Shown here one piece after another: positions 1 to 5,654 of a stretch of DNA of 5,798 nucleotides. The notes beneath the pieces were generated by a model that had not been told where the DNA came from, did not search any database, and was given only the letters and a program-made list of their open reading frames with translations. The translations under genes were made by a program, and so were the position numbers. Each line of letters starts with the position of its first letter. Within the stretch, counting starts at the first letter, position 1. The stretch is from Spirochaetia bacterium. Lineage in GTDB: Bacteria; Spirochaetota; Spirochaetia; Treponematales; Breznakiellaceae. The DNA lies in assembly GCA_025997655.1 (NCBI GenBank), contig BNUW01000144.1, positions 1-5,798 of the forward strand, read 5' to 3'.

Positions 1-921
1 AATTGCCGTATAGTCGCCAAATATATCTTTTGGAAACCAATTAATACCTGAACTTAATTTGTGATTATTTGTGTTTAAGACAATAACCGGAGTTCCACTA
101 ATAATAGAAAATATTGTCCCGTGATATCGATCGGTAATTATTACTTTAAATCTGGAATATTTTTCAAAAACTTTTTCTAATACTTTTTGGCGGTTTTTTA
201 TAATTTTTCTATAATAACGTAAAGGCAGTATTGTCGTATCTGCTAGTTCCGTTTTTGTAATATTATTCAAACGATCTTGTAATTTATGTATTTCTTCTGT
301 TGTATACAATCTTTCTGAATCATTCCTTTTGCAAATCAAAACTCCTTCACGTTCATTACAATATGAATAACAGCCAATTAACATTGTAACAATATCAGGA
401 TAGAGAAGTAATTTAGTTCGCTTAAATAATTTTTTAGCAACTTCATAAGAAACACTATCACGGCATAATAATGTTAAATCCGGGTGTTTTTCAAATATTG
501 CTATTGCTTTTTCCTCTTCCTGTTTTGAAAAAAAATTGATAGTTTGGGGAAATATGGTTATAGGAAAATCGGGAAATAGTTTTATTACCTTGTAATATAC
601 TTCTTTTTCACCCGAACTATCTGTCATATGATAACCACTATGAAAAAAAATAATATCATCTTTGCGAATAACTTTTCGCAATAGTTTTAATATAATTATC
701 TTTGAAAATGTATTTCTAAATATAAATATCTCATGCTCTGGAATATGTTCATTACACCACTTCTGAATACAGTACGTTTGAGCCTGGTCGCCAAGATTTG
801 GATGTGCAGGTGATCCAAACAAATAAATAGTTTTTTTTGTATGAAATAAAAGAAAAAATATGGCTTGCACGCCGTCAGTTATTGATGACGTTATATAGCT
901 GATAGTATTTAGTCCTCTCAC
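1..921 (-). CDS. Polysaccharide pyruvyl transferase family protein, 3' end cut by the window
   Basis: These 307 codons are open from a GTG at 921 to the window edge. The family (PF04230, CsaB/WcaK-like) adds ketal-linked pyruvate to sugars of surface polysaccharides, using phosphoenolpyruvate in the cytoplasm. Visible landmarks are a GSPAHPNLGDQAQ loop (residues 36-48, the usual N-terminal NxGD motif), FFHSGYHMTDSSG (92-104), PQTINFF (125-131), CRDSVSYEVAKKLF (153-166) followed by PDIV (175-178), and the family signature ITDRYHGTIFSIISGTPVIV (262-281) with a nearby NNHK (285-288). Members usually run about 350-400 residues, so a modest C-terminal part is missing. The GTG start is chosen because GGAG sits 6 bases upstream, inside the flippase's last codons; the flippase stop is only 2 bases before the GTG, indicating coupling. 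The family call is firm. The acceptor sugar is unknown, and some family members may have other activities. Confidence 0.9.
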   Translation of the reverse strand, partial: MRGLNTISYITSSITDGVQAIFFLLFHTKKTIYLFGSPAHPNLGDQAQTYCIQKWCNEHIPEHEIFIFRNTFSKIIILKLLRKVIRKDDIIFFHSGYHMTDSSGEKEVYYKVIKLFPDFPITIFPQTINFFSKQEEEKAIAIFEKHPDLTLLCRDSVSYEVAKKLFKRTKLLLYPDIVTMLIGCYSYCNEREGVLICKRNDSERLYTTEEIHKLQDRLNNITKTELADTTILPLRYYRKIIKNRQKVLEKVFEKYSRFKVIITDRYHGTIFSIISGTPVIVLNTNNHKLSSGINWFPKDIFGDYTAI

Positions 922-923
922 AT

Positions 924-2402
924 TTATCTCCAAAGGAATTTAAGTATAATCTGATTGACTTTGTTCTTTTCTTCTTTTTCCAATCCATAAAAATAAACAA
1001 TTAAAATCCATGATATAACCGATGTACTGCCAACTATGAAGAATTGAGCTATTCCAAGAGGCATTACCATACTCATTATTAAGGGAAGTATCACTATCAA
1101 TATTGATGCAATTATGATTTTCAATAAAATATTTTCAATAAAATATTTCATAGGGAACTTGATTACTTTTCTCACAATTACTAATCGCAAAAAAAAAGCA
1201 GCAAGTGACATAAAAATTCCAACAATCATAGGATACTGGGGTGGAAAACCAATTTTTACAAATAAATAGGATATAGGTAAAACTAAAATAAGCGCCCCGC
1301 TTATCATTATTTGAAAACGTCGTATATTCCCAGTTGCAAAAATTATGCCATCTATTGAATATCTTAAACATTCAATTACCGCTTCAATCAATAATAATCG
1401 TGTAAAAAGAATTGTATATTCAGGAACTTCATTTAACCACAATTTCAATATAAAAGGCGCTTCCAAAAAGAGCGGAACTGCGAGGAAGAGCATCAAATAA
1501 TAAATTATTCTTGTACTATAAAAAGCAAGGGATAGCATCTCAGCATTATTTTCTTCAGCATATAATTTGATGATTCCGGGGCGTGTTGCTTCTGCAATAT
1601 TTTGTGCAAATGTAATAATAACGCTATTTATTTGATGCGCAATCCCTCTTGCCGCATTAACAATTGGACCAAAAAACATATTCAGAAGAATATTGATTCC
1701 TTGGTTTCTGGTAACAGTAGCAATCCCGCCTATAATGCTCCAGCCGATATATCCTGTAATTTCCCTAAACAAATTACTATTCCAGAATATTTTATATTTA
1801 CATTCATTGAATGCTTTTGTGCAAATTATCTGATATAAAACTGCATGTACGCACACGACAATAAAAAGCAATATTCCATATAACTTTAATTTATCAACAG
1901 ATACCAAGGATAAAACAAATACAATAATCAACCTTAATACAACATCAACAATACTCATACCCGCAAATATTTCCATTCTTTCATGACTGGTAACATTCGC
2001 AATATAAACCGAGTTAATTGTACTTATCACAAACGAAAAAACGGTAAACTGATATACAATATTAACAGCTTCCATTCGATTATAAGGTATAATCAGTTTT
2101 GTATTAATAAACCATATGCCAATTGTTTCCAATAATATCCCGGATACTAAAGCAATTAATGCGTATATATTCATACACATGCAAAATATTTCGTTGTACT
2201 TTTTTAAATTTCCTCTTCCTAATTCATAGGATAAAAATCGCTGCGTTGCACTGCTCATTGCAAAGCTTAGAAACGAAAACACACTTGATACACCGGCAAC
2301 CACATTGTAAATTCCGTAATCTTCTGCCCCCAGGGTATTCAGCACCACCCGCACCGTGTACTGGCTTACCAGCAAAGTGACAGCTTGCCGGAAGTAAAGC
2401 AT
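924..2402 (-). CDS. Wzx-type polysaccharide flippase (MATE/oligosaccharide-flippase superfamily), N-terminus out of frame
   Basis: Integral membrane protein of 492 residues from the first in-frame ATG, with about 12-14 hydrophobic helices over its length. It is expected to flip lipid-linked glycan across the inner membrane. Diagnostic stretches are RVVLNTLGAEDYGIYNVV (18-35) and MSSATQRFLSYELGRGN (49-65), typical of the O-antigen/teichoic-acid flippase family found beside pyruvyl transferases and glycosyltransferases. The ATG at 2402 is probably not the original start. The in-frame codons just upstream read RRIAKNNL, a conserved N-terminal segment of this family, but this frame meets TAA at 2445-2447 without any ATG, GTG or TTG. 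The well-placed start with a strong ribosome site is at 2479 in the other frame (see the separate entry). A one-base shift within 2420-2444 would give a 518-residue protein. The gene may therefore be frameshifted, use an ATT start, or contain a sequence error. Function is confident; integrity is uncertain. Confidence 0.9.
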   Translation of the reverse strand: MLYFRQAVTLLVSQYTVRVVLNTLGAEDYGIYNVVAGVSSVFSFLSFAMSSATQRFLSYELGRGNLKKYNEIFCMCMNIYALIALVSGILLETIGIWFINTKLIIPYNRMEAVNIVYQFTVFSFVISTINSVYIANVTSHERMEIFAGMSIVDVVLRLIIVFVLSLVSVDKLKLYGILLFIVVCVHAVLYQIICTKAFNECKYKIFWNSNLFREITGYIGWSIIGGIATVTRNQGINILLNMFFGPIVNAARGIAHQINSVIITFAQNIAEATRPGIIKLYAEENNAEMLSLAFYSTRIIYYLMLFLAVPLFLEAPFILKLWLNEVPEYTILFTRLLLIEAVIECLRYSIDGIIFATGNIRRFQIMISGALILVLPISYLFVKIGFPPQYPMIVGIFMSLAAFFLRLVIVRKVIKFPMKYFIENILLKIIIASILIVILPLIMSMVMPLGIAQFFIVGSTSVISWILIVYFYGLEKEEKNKVNQIILKFLWR

Positions 2403-2416
2403 AAGGTTGTTTTTAG

Positions 2417-2479
2417 CTATGCGTCTGGTGTTTGATTTACTAATTTACAAGAAACCTTTAACATGACTTCTAACGTCAT
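2417..2479 (-). other. Displaced start of the flippase gene: 20-codon ORF with strong ribosome site
   Basis: An ATG at 2479 opens 20 codons beginning MTLEVMLKVSCKLVNQT and stops at TAG 2417-2419. It has an AGGAGAG ribosome site and lies 1 base after the upstream gene's stop, exactly where the next operon gene should start. The body of the flippase is in the -1 frame relative to it, and both frames are open between 2420 and 2444. I read it as the true beginning of the flippase gene, separated from the rest by a one-base frameshift. A genuine leader peptide coupling the two genes is the alternative. Confidence 0.6.
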
Positions 2480-2480
2480 A

Positions 2481-3503
2481 TTATACTCTCCTAATAAATG
2501 GCAAACCTGATGGATTGCTTACTAATATTTTTTCTCTTAGATTATTTAATCTTTTTTTTATTACCCGCATATAAAATATGCACCATTCAAAAATATTGTA
2601 ATTATATTTTTTAAATTGGTTAATAAGTCTGTCTGCTGCATCCTGTTTAATATTGTTACCTATAAAAATGGAATCAGAAAATATTTCAAAACAATACGGC
2701 AATAGTACTATGACATTGGCATTATTATATATTTCAGCGGAGTGCACGAGTTTCATTTTTCTTTTTTGCATATGGATATAGGGAAATTCTTCATATTTTT
2801 TACTATTAGATTTATTATATATCCCTAAAATTGTGCCATTATGCAAAATAAAAAATTGATTTCTGTAATTTTTTATCCCCCCCCCCGTACTCGTATACAA
2901 TTTAAATTTCGTAAAATGTATATCAGCCATTATGTTCTCATTGTATTGTTTGTATCCTTTTTCTTTTAAAACAGGTGTTACCCCCCCATGTTCGTCAAAA
3001 GCAAAAGATCTTACTGAAGAAAATACTTGTTTATAGTCAGGATATTTTTCTGATTTAAAGATAAAGGCTTTATTCATGGTTTCATTGTTTCTGAATAATG
3101 ATAAATGACCGCGGGGTAAAATTCTGTCGTATCCTGCAAGCAGATCATCCGTTATAAAATTTGATAGATTCCCATAGAGTAAATCAATATCCCCATATCC
3201 CCAAAAATCATAGCCCTTTATGTATTCATTAAATATATACCCGTATGCCGGTTTAAAGTCACAAAGTTTATATGGTGTTTCTAATGAAATTTCAAAATCA
3301 AATTTTGAAATAATATGCTCTTTTATAGCCTGAAAAGAGGTATACTCCACCTGAATATTTTCAGGAAAATCGTAATGCGTTTTATCATCAAGAAATAACA
3401 ACCAGTTAAACTGGGTATTAAATCCGGCGGTTTTTAACCATAAAGGAAAATATTCAAGAAGTTTTCCAAAATAGGGGATGATTATGATAATTTTTTTAGT
3501 CAT
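2481..3503 (-). CDS. DUF6625-type glycosyltransferase-like protein with phase-variable G tract
   Basis: Complete protein of 340 residues. The beginning MTKKIIIIIPYFGK, followed by FNWLLFLDD (32-40), is a GT-A-like first strand. PYKLCDFKPAYGYIF (77-91) then WGYGDIDLLYGNL (101-113) supplies the DxD-like metal/nucleotide-sugar motif (D105-I-D107), and LPRGHLSLFRN (129-139) and FDEHGG (169-174) match what I recall of the DUF6625 family in capsule and LPS clusters. It likely transfers a sugar in the cytoplasm during surface-glycan assembly; donor and acceptor are not readable. The start has no good Shine-Dalgarno (only AT-rich sequence), but the N-terminus fits the family. Its stop overlaps the ribosome site of the next gene. 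Codons 206-209 contain ten G in a row and codons 173-175 seven G. A one-base loss in either gives an immediate TAA, so expression may switch on and off. As sequenced the gene is in the ON frame. Confidence 0.82.
   Translation of the reverse strand: MTKKIIIIIPYFGKLLEYFPLWLKTAGFNTQFNWLLFLDDKTHYDFPENIQVEYTSFQAIKEHIISKFDFEISLETPYKLCDFKPAYGYIFNEYIKGYDFWGYGDIDLLYGNLSNFITDDLLAGYDRILPRGHLSLFRNNETMNKAFIFKSEKYPDYKQVFSSVRSFAFDEHGGVTPVLKEKGYKQYNENIMADIHFTKFKLYTSTGGGIKNYRNQFFILHNGTILGIYNKSNSKKYEEFPYIHMQKRKMKLVHSAEIYNNANVIVLLPYCFEIFSDSIFIGNNIKQDAADRLINQFKKYNYNIFEWCIFYMRVIKKRLNNLREKILVSNPSGLPFIRRV
2486..2492 (-). promoter_or_regulatory. Ribosome binding site AGGAGAG that decides the flippase start
   Basis: AGGAGAG on the minus strand lies inside the last arginine codons of the glycosyltransferase gene and ends 6 bases before the ATG at 2479. 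No comparable site precedes the ATG at 2402. It therefore argues that ribosomes enter the flippase message at 2479, by coupling to termination at TAA 2481-2483. Confidence 0.7.
2877..2886 (-). repeat. G10 homopolymer inside the glycosyltransferase gene (candidate contingency tract)
   Basis: Ten C on the plus strand, read as ACG GGG GGG GGG ATA on the coding strand (Thr206-Gly-Gly-Gly-Ile210). Nine G would read ACG GGG GGG GGA TAA, an immediate stop. Eleven G would add 12 foreign codons and then TAA. The tract stands out because the surrounding gene is strongly AT-rich. Confidence 0.9.
2981..2987 (-). repeat. G7 homopolymer, second run in the same gene
   Basis: Seven G on the coding strand spanning Gly173, Gly174 and the first base of Val175. 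Loss of one G gives GGG GGG TAA at once. A gain shifts the frame and reaches TGA within about 16 codons. Seven bases is short for efficient slippage, so it is a weaker switch candidate than the G10 tract. Confidence 0.6.
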
Positions 3504-3522
3504 TTAAAAAATCTACTTGTTT

Positions 3523-3551
3523 AGTATATTTAATACAATCCGTAGCCAAAG
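3523..3551 (-). promoter_or_regulatory. Possible promoter for the polysaccharide genes
   Basis: On the minus strand TATACT (3528-3523) is one base from the TATAAT consensus and lies 19 bases before the ATG at 3503. The hexamer 17 bases further upstream (CTTTGG, 3551-3546) is a poor -35. The position is right for the start of the operon segment, but AT-rich DNA yields such matches by chance. Confidence 0.3.
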
Positions 3552-3586
3552 GCGTTCCATTGTGTCTAATGTAAACTAAGCTATTC

Positions 3587-3709
3587 TCAGCTTGCCAGCA
3601 CATGCGGATTAAACTTAACCCACACATCATACAGTTTCTGCTGCGGCGTTAACCGGGAAAAACAAACAAAGGATAACCCGTCTATAAGATATGGGGTAAA
3701 ATGAGTATA
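3587..3709 (-). pseudogene. In-frame C-terminal continuation of the small upstream gene beyond a TAG
   Basis: Directly after the TAG at 3710-3712 the same frame stays open for 40 codons, ending at TGA 3587-3589. The peptide is strikingly protein-like: it contains PYLIDGLSFVCFS and LTPQQKLYDVWVKFNPHVLA, rich in aromatic and charged residues. It has no start codon or ribosome site of its own. I infer that it was the C-terminus of the 3710-4090 gene (167 residues with the TAG decoded) and was cut off by one nonsense change, or is reached by read-through. Forty open codons can also occur by chance, so this remains an inference. Confidence 0.45.
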
Positions 3710-4090
3710 CTACTTACGCCAACATGTATCCCAGTTCAGCGGCAAAGGGGACCGCTCTTTGGAGTCCGGGGGATTTACGGTTAGATACCCGCCATCGGTA
3801 AGTTCCTGAATAACGTTTGTAATGCGCAACGTATTGTCCAGCATCCGCTCACAAAGATCAACAAATACGGCGCGGCTGGAACGGGCTTCATTGGGCTTAT
3901 CGTCGAAGACAAACAAAACCGGTTTATTTTTCACTTCGAAGTAAAAGGTAAACGGCATTCTTGGATCAAAGGCGCCGGTAAACGCACGGAAATACGGCGC
4001 CAGGGGATTGTCCAGAACCCGGCCTTCGTCCGCTCCGTCCGCCGCTATGAGTTGATTAATAATATCCTTTTTAAAAGAATTCAGAAGCAT
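3710..4090 (-). CDS. Small hypothetical protein, probably C-terminally truncated
   Basis: I do not recognise this family. The start MLLNSFKK at 4090 is chosen over an upstream in-frame ATG at 4132 because CAAAGGGGG lies just upstream with 8 bases between the G run and the ATG. The product is 126 residues, soluble, with no signal peptide or membrane segment. It contains a beta-rich middle (FTFYFEVKNKPVLFVFDD, 47-64) and a helix followed by a wing-like turn (ITNVIQELTDGGYLTV, 90-105) that resembles the end of a winged-helix fold; that resemblance is weak. Base composition is clearly higher in GC than the polysaccharide genes that follow. It ends at CWRK-TAG, but 40 further protein-like codons continue in frame, suggesting a recent nonsense mutation. 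As it precedes the operon on the same strand it could be co-transcribed, possibly as a regulator; that is speculation. Confidence 0.65.
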   Translation of the reverse strand: MLLNSFKKDIINQLIAADGADEGRVLDNPLAPYFRAFTGAFDPRMPFTFYFEVKNKPVLFVFDDKPNEARSSRAVFVDLCERMLDNTLRITNVIQELTDGGYLTVNPPDSKERSPLPLNWDTCWRK

Positions 4091-4098
4091 GCATTCTA

Positions 4099-4107
4099 CC
4101 CCCTTTG
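4099..4107 (-). promoter_or_regulatory. Ribosome binding site CAAAGGGGG selecting the start at 4090
   Basis: A purine-rich CAAAGGGGG on the minus strand is followed after 8 bases by ATG (4090-4088). The longer in-frame ATG at 4132 has no such site, so the 126-residue form is preferred over 140 residues. Confidence 0.55.
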
Positions 4108-4120
4108 CACTAAAAGTAAC

Positions 4121-4174
4121 GGTGTAGTACACGGTGCAGTCATCAGGGCAAATTTTCTCCTATGGTAGTACACC
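4121..4174. repeat. Two direct copies of GTAGTACAC upstream of the small gene
   Basis: GTAGTACAC occurs at 4124-4132 and 4165-4173, 41 bases apart (about four helical turns). The first copy sits in an 11-base palindrome, GTGTA-G-TACAC (4122-4132). They lie just upstream of the ribosome site of the small minus-strand gene, where a repressor or activator could bind. No clear promoter hexamers accompany them, so an operator role is a guess. Confidence 0.35.
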
Positions 4175-4177
4175 TAA

Positions 4178-4193
4178 AGAACCTGCCGGTTCT
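4178..4193. repeat. Short hairpin AGAACC-TGCC-GGTTCT
   Basis: Perfect 6-bp stem with a TGCC loop and no T run on either side, so not a classical terminator. Its core ACCTGCCGGT is repeated exactly in a second hairpin at 4864-4879 whose stem differs but still pairs. Confidence 0.5.
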
Positions 4194-4443
4194 CTGTACC
4201 CGTCTTGTTGAATGAATGAAAACCGAACACCTTGTTTCGTGCGCCGTCAACAGCATCGAATAGGTAATCCGATTGCTGTCTACGGCTTTACTAAGCCGTC
4301 AGGCTCCTGAAAGCCGCTCCACCTTCGCTTATATTGAAGAGAAATATAAAAAAGCCGATATTCCAACACGGAATTCGGCAGTTTTTGAGAAACTGAATTA
4401 TCAGATGATTGAGTTAATTCTTTACTATATAACGAATTACATA

Positions 4444-4457
4444 GGGGGGGGGGGGGG
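4444..4457 (+). repeat. G14 homopolymer in non-coding DNA
   Basis: Fourteen consecutive G on the plus strand, flanked by strongly AT-rich sequence (TTACATA before, TAATTATATC after). TATATA at 4426-4431 lies upstream but no adequate -35 accompanies it. Runs of this length are known slippage sites, and in treponemes poly-G near promoters changes transcription. Which gene, if any, it controls is not evident. Confidence 0.85.
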
Positions 4458-4555
4458 TAATTATATCAGAAATTGGATCACACGGCTCTACCGCCGGCAA
4501 TACCATGACCTGTTGACCCTGCCCACAACGATGCAAATACGTACCTTCGCCCTTC

Positions 4556-4810
4556 ATGGCTAGGAATATATCGCATGGGAAAGGAAACGTCAAGACAATG
4601 TTGGAAGCAGCTGCAAAATTCTATCCAAGTTATTTACCCCAGGCGAAAGGCAAATATATTGCCCGCAGCACCCGGCACGAAGCGCCATTGAGCGTGGAAG
4701 CAGTCTGTCAATCGGCCAAAAATCGCGGCGGCTATGTGGGCAATGTCGATAACATGATTGTTGACGTTAAGGCCTATCAGGAGGATGCGGTCTTTTTGCG
4801 CGCCGACGCA
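4556..4810 (+). pseudogene. Degenerate fragment resembling HU-like/DUF4469 DNA-binding proteins
   Basis: About 85 codons in one frame read as a coherent protein segment: MLEAAAKFYPSYLPQAKGKY, then ARSTRHEAPLSVEAVC, then SAKNRGGYVGN and IVDVKAYQEDAVFL. From memory, this order (an ARxxxxE region, LSVExVC, KNRGGxxGN, then a helix before a DGF/AD motif) recalls the N-terminal HU/IHF-like domain of DUF4469-type proteins found in treponemes and Bacteroidota. No alignment was possible. The match fades after AD (residue 84), and the frame then runs on only because it is open antisense to maf. The ATG at 4556 lacks a ribosome site; an ATG at 4598 has AGGAAA about 10 bases upstream. An intact relative would have well over 200 residues, so I call a truncated pseudogene. 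A chance open frame is the alternative. Confidence 0.45.
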
Positions 4811-4863
4811 GCCTGGAACATGTCCACACCAAAACTGCGTTCGCTGGTCCCGACCGGACGTCT

Positions 4864-4879
4864 GAGACCTGCCGGTCTC
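4864..4879. repeat. Short hairpin GAGACC-TGCC-GGTCTC
   Basis: Perfect 6-bp stem with the same TGCC loop and the same ACCTGCCGGT core as the hairpin at 4178-4193. The outer stem bases differ between the two but are compensated. It lies in the gap between the HU-like fragment and maf and has no T run. Confidence 0.5.
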
Positions 4880-4974
4880 CAGCAACGCCTTCCCTATATC
4901 TCACCACCCGCTATGGGGCGGTGGAAAGTCAGCGCCCGGTCCGGAACAAAAGCTCCTGAACCCAGCGCCGCTAT

Positions 4975-5004
4975 CGGACTGAAACTGCTTGAGCTTTCAG
5001 TCCG
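4975..5004 (-). terminator. Hairpin directly after maf
   Basis: CGGACTGAAA (4975-4984) and TTTCAGTCCG (4995-5004) form a perfect 10-bp stem with a 10-base loop, beginning 1 base after the maf stop codon. The stem is followed on the minus strand by ATAGCGG, not a T run. It may therefore act as a 3'-end stabiliser or a weak/Rho-assisted terminator rather than a standard intrinsic terminator. Confidence 0.5.
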
Positions 5005-5005
5005 G

Positions 5006-5593
5006 TCAATCCCCGTAGGGATAACCGTTCTCCTTAAGCATGACATAAAATTCGTGCAATGGCAAGCCCACGATGCCGCTGTAGGACCCGTTTATCCCGG
5101 CCACAAAACAGCCCACCCGCCCCTGGAGCTTGTAGGCCCCGGCGGCCCCCTGCCATTCCCCGGTGTCAAGGTACCAGGCGATATCCTCCGCGGAGAGGGG
5201 GGCGAAGGTTACCGTGCTGACCACGGAACGGCAGTCAATAATCTTTGCCTTGCTGCTATAGAGGGCCATGGCGGTAATCACCTCGTGGCTCCGTCCCTGG
5301 AGGGTGTTCAACATTCTTTGGGCGTCCTCCAGGTCCGCCGGTTTGCCGTACACCTCCCCATCCACCGAAAGCAGGGTATCCGCCCCGAAAATCCAGTTGG
5401 GGAGCCGACCGGTGAGCAGATCCACCACGGCATTGACCTTCCGGACCGCCAATTCCTCCGCTAATTCCTTGGGAGGCAGGTTTTCGTGGTCCCCCTCGTC
5501 GATATAGGCGGGCATGATGCTGAAAGGCAGCCCCAGAAGCCGGAAATATTCCTGTCTGCGTAAAGACCCGGATGCTAAAATAATAGGTTCCAT
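5006..5593 (-). CDS. maf: Maf/YhdE-type nucleoside triphosphate pyrophosphatase
   Basis: Complete protein of 195 residues, the normal family length. Maf proteins hydrolyse non-canonical or pyrimidine nucleoside triphosphates (dTTP, UTP, modified forms) to monophosphate and pyrophosphate in the cytoplasm, and are linked to arrest of septation. Motifs seen: ILASGSLRR (5-13) for phosphate binding, FGADTLL (69-75) with the catalytic-site Asp72, GEVYGKP (79-85), GRSHEVITA (100-108), GAAGAYKLQG (149-158) and INGSYSGIVGLPL (167-179). The AGAYxxQG and NGSYxxIVGLPL segments fit the dTTP/UTP-specific group better than the m7GTP (YceF) group. The usual Pro in SGSPRR is Leu here (residue 11), while both arginines are kept. 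Start 5593 matches the family's N-terminus, with GGAA 8 bases upstream as a modest ribosome site. It is followed at once by a hairpin, and is preceded by a large palindrome that may be regulatory. Confidence 0.95.
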   Translation of the reverse strand: MEPIILASGSLRRQEYFRLLGLPFSIMPAYIDEGDHENLPPKELAEELAVRKVNAVVDLLTGRLPNWIFGADTLLSVDGEVYGKPADLEDAQRMLNTLQGRSHEVITAMALYSSKAKIIDCRSVVSTVTFAPLSAEDIAWYLDTGEWQGAAGAYKLQGRVGCFVAGINGSYSGIVGLPLHEFYVMLKENGYPYGD

Positions 5594-5654
5594 ATATTTT
5601 CCAATATAACATAAAAAAGTTCATTTTTGTTAACTACTCTTTTTTAAGGCATTG

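Larger units (their letters stand above)
4133..4555. other. 423 bases without a recognisable gene, containing a G14 tract
   Basis: All six frames were read here. The plus-strand frame from 4273 stays open to 4563 but has no ribosome site, crosses the G14 tract as a glycine run and resembles nothing I know. The minus strand has a 4190-4270 stretch that reads DAVDGARNKVFGFHSFNK and is then broken by stops upstream. The segment shows direct repeats at its left edge, a 6-bp hairpin (4178-4193) and the homopolymer. It may be the residue of decayed genes, but no parent can be named. Confidence 0.5.

Noticed and set aside
1135..2380. Small ORFs on both strands inside the flippase gene (1135-1371, 1602-1838, 2123-2380)
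   Set aside because: All overlap the clearly coding flippase frame and carry no signals of their own.
4273..4563. A 96-codon plus-strand ORF spanning the G14 tract
   Set aside because: No ribosome site, glycine run produced by the homopolymer, no recognisable domain. Treated as non-coding, though the pre-tract part is mildly protein-like.
4178..4879. Insertion sequence or CRISPR array
   Set aside because: No transposase, target duplication or terminal inverted repeats could be found, and no regularly spaced repeats are present.
4634..4885. 83-codon minus-strand ORF
   Set aside because: Antisense shadow of the HU-like fragment, no start signal and no family resemblance.
4556..5464. A 302-codon plus-strand open frame as one long gene
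   Set aside because: Its second half is exactly antisense to maf, which is certain from motifs. Only the first 85 codons or so look like protein, so it is kept as a fragment.
5268..5507. 79-codon plus-strand ORF
   Set aside because: Antisense to maf and without supporting signals.
5256..5624. 122-codon minus-strand ORF overlapping maf in another frame
   Set aside because: Low-complexity glycine/proline-rich shadow of maf in GC-rich DNA.
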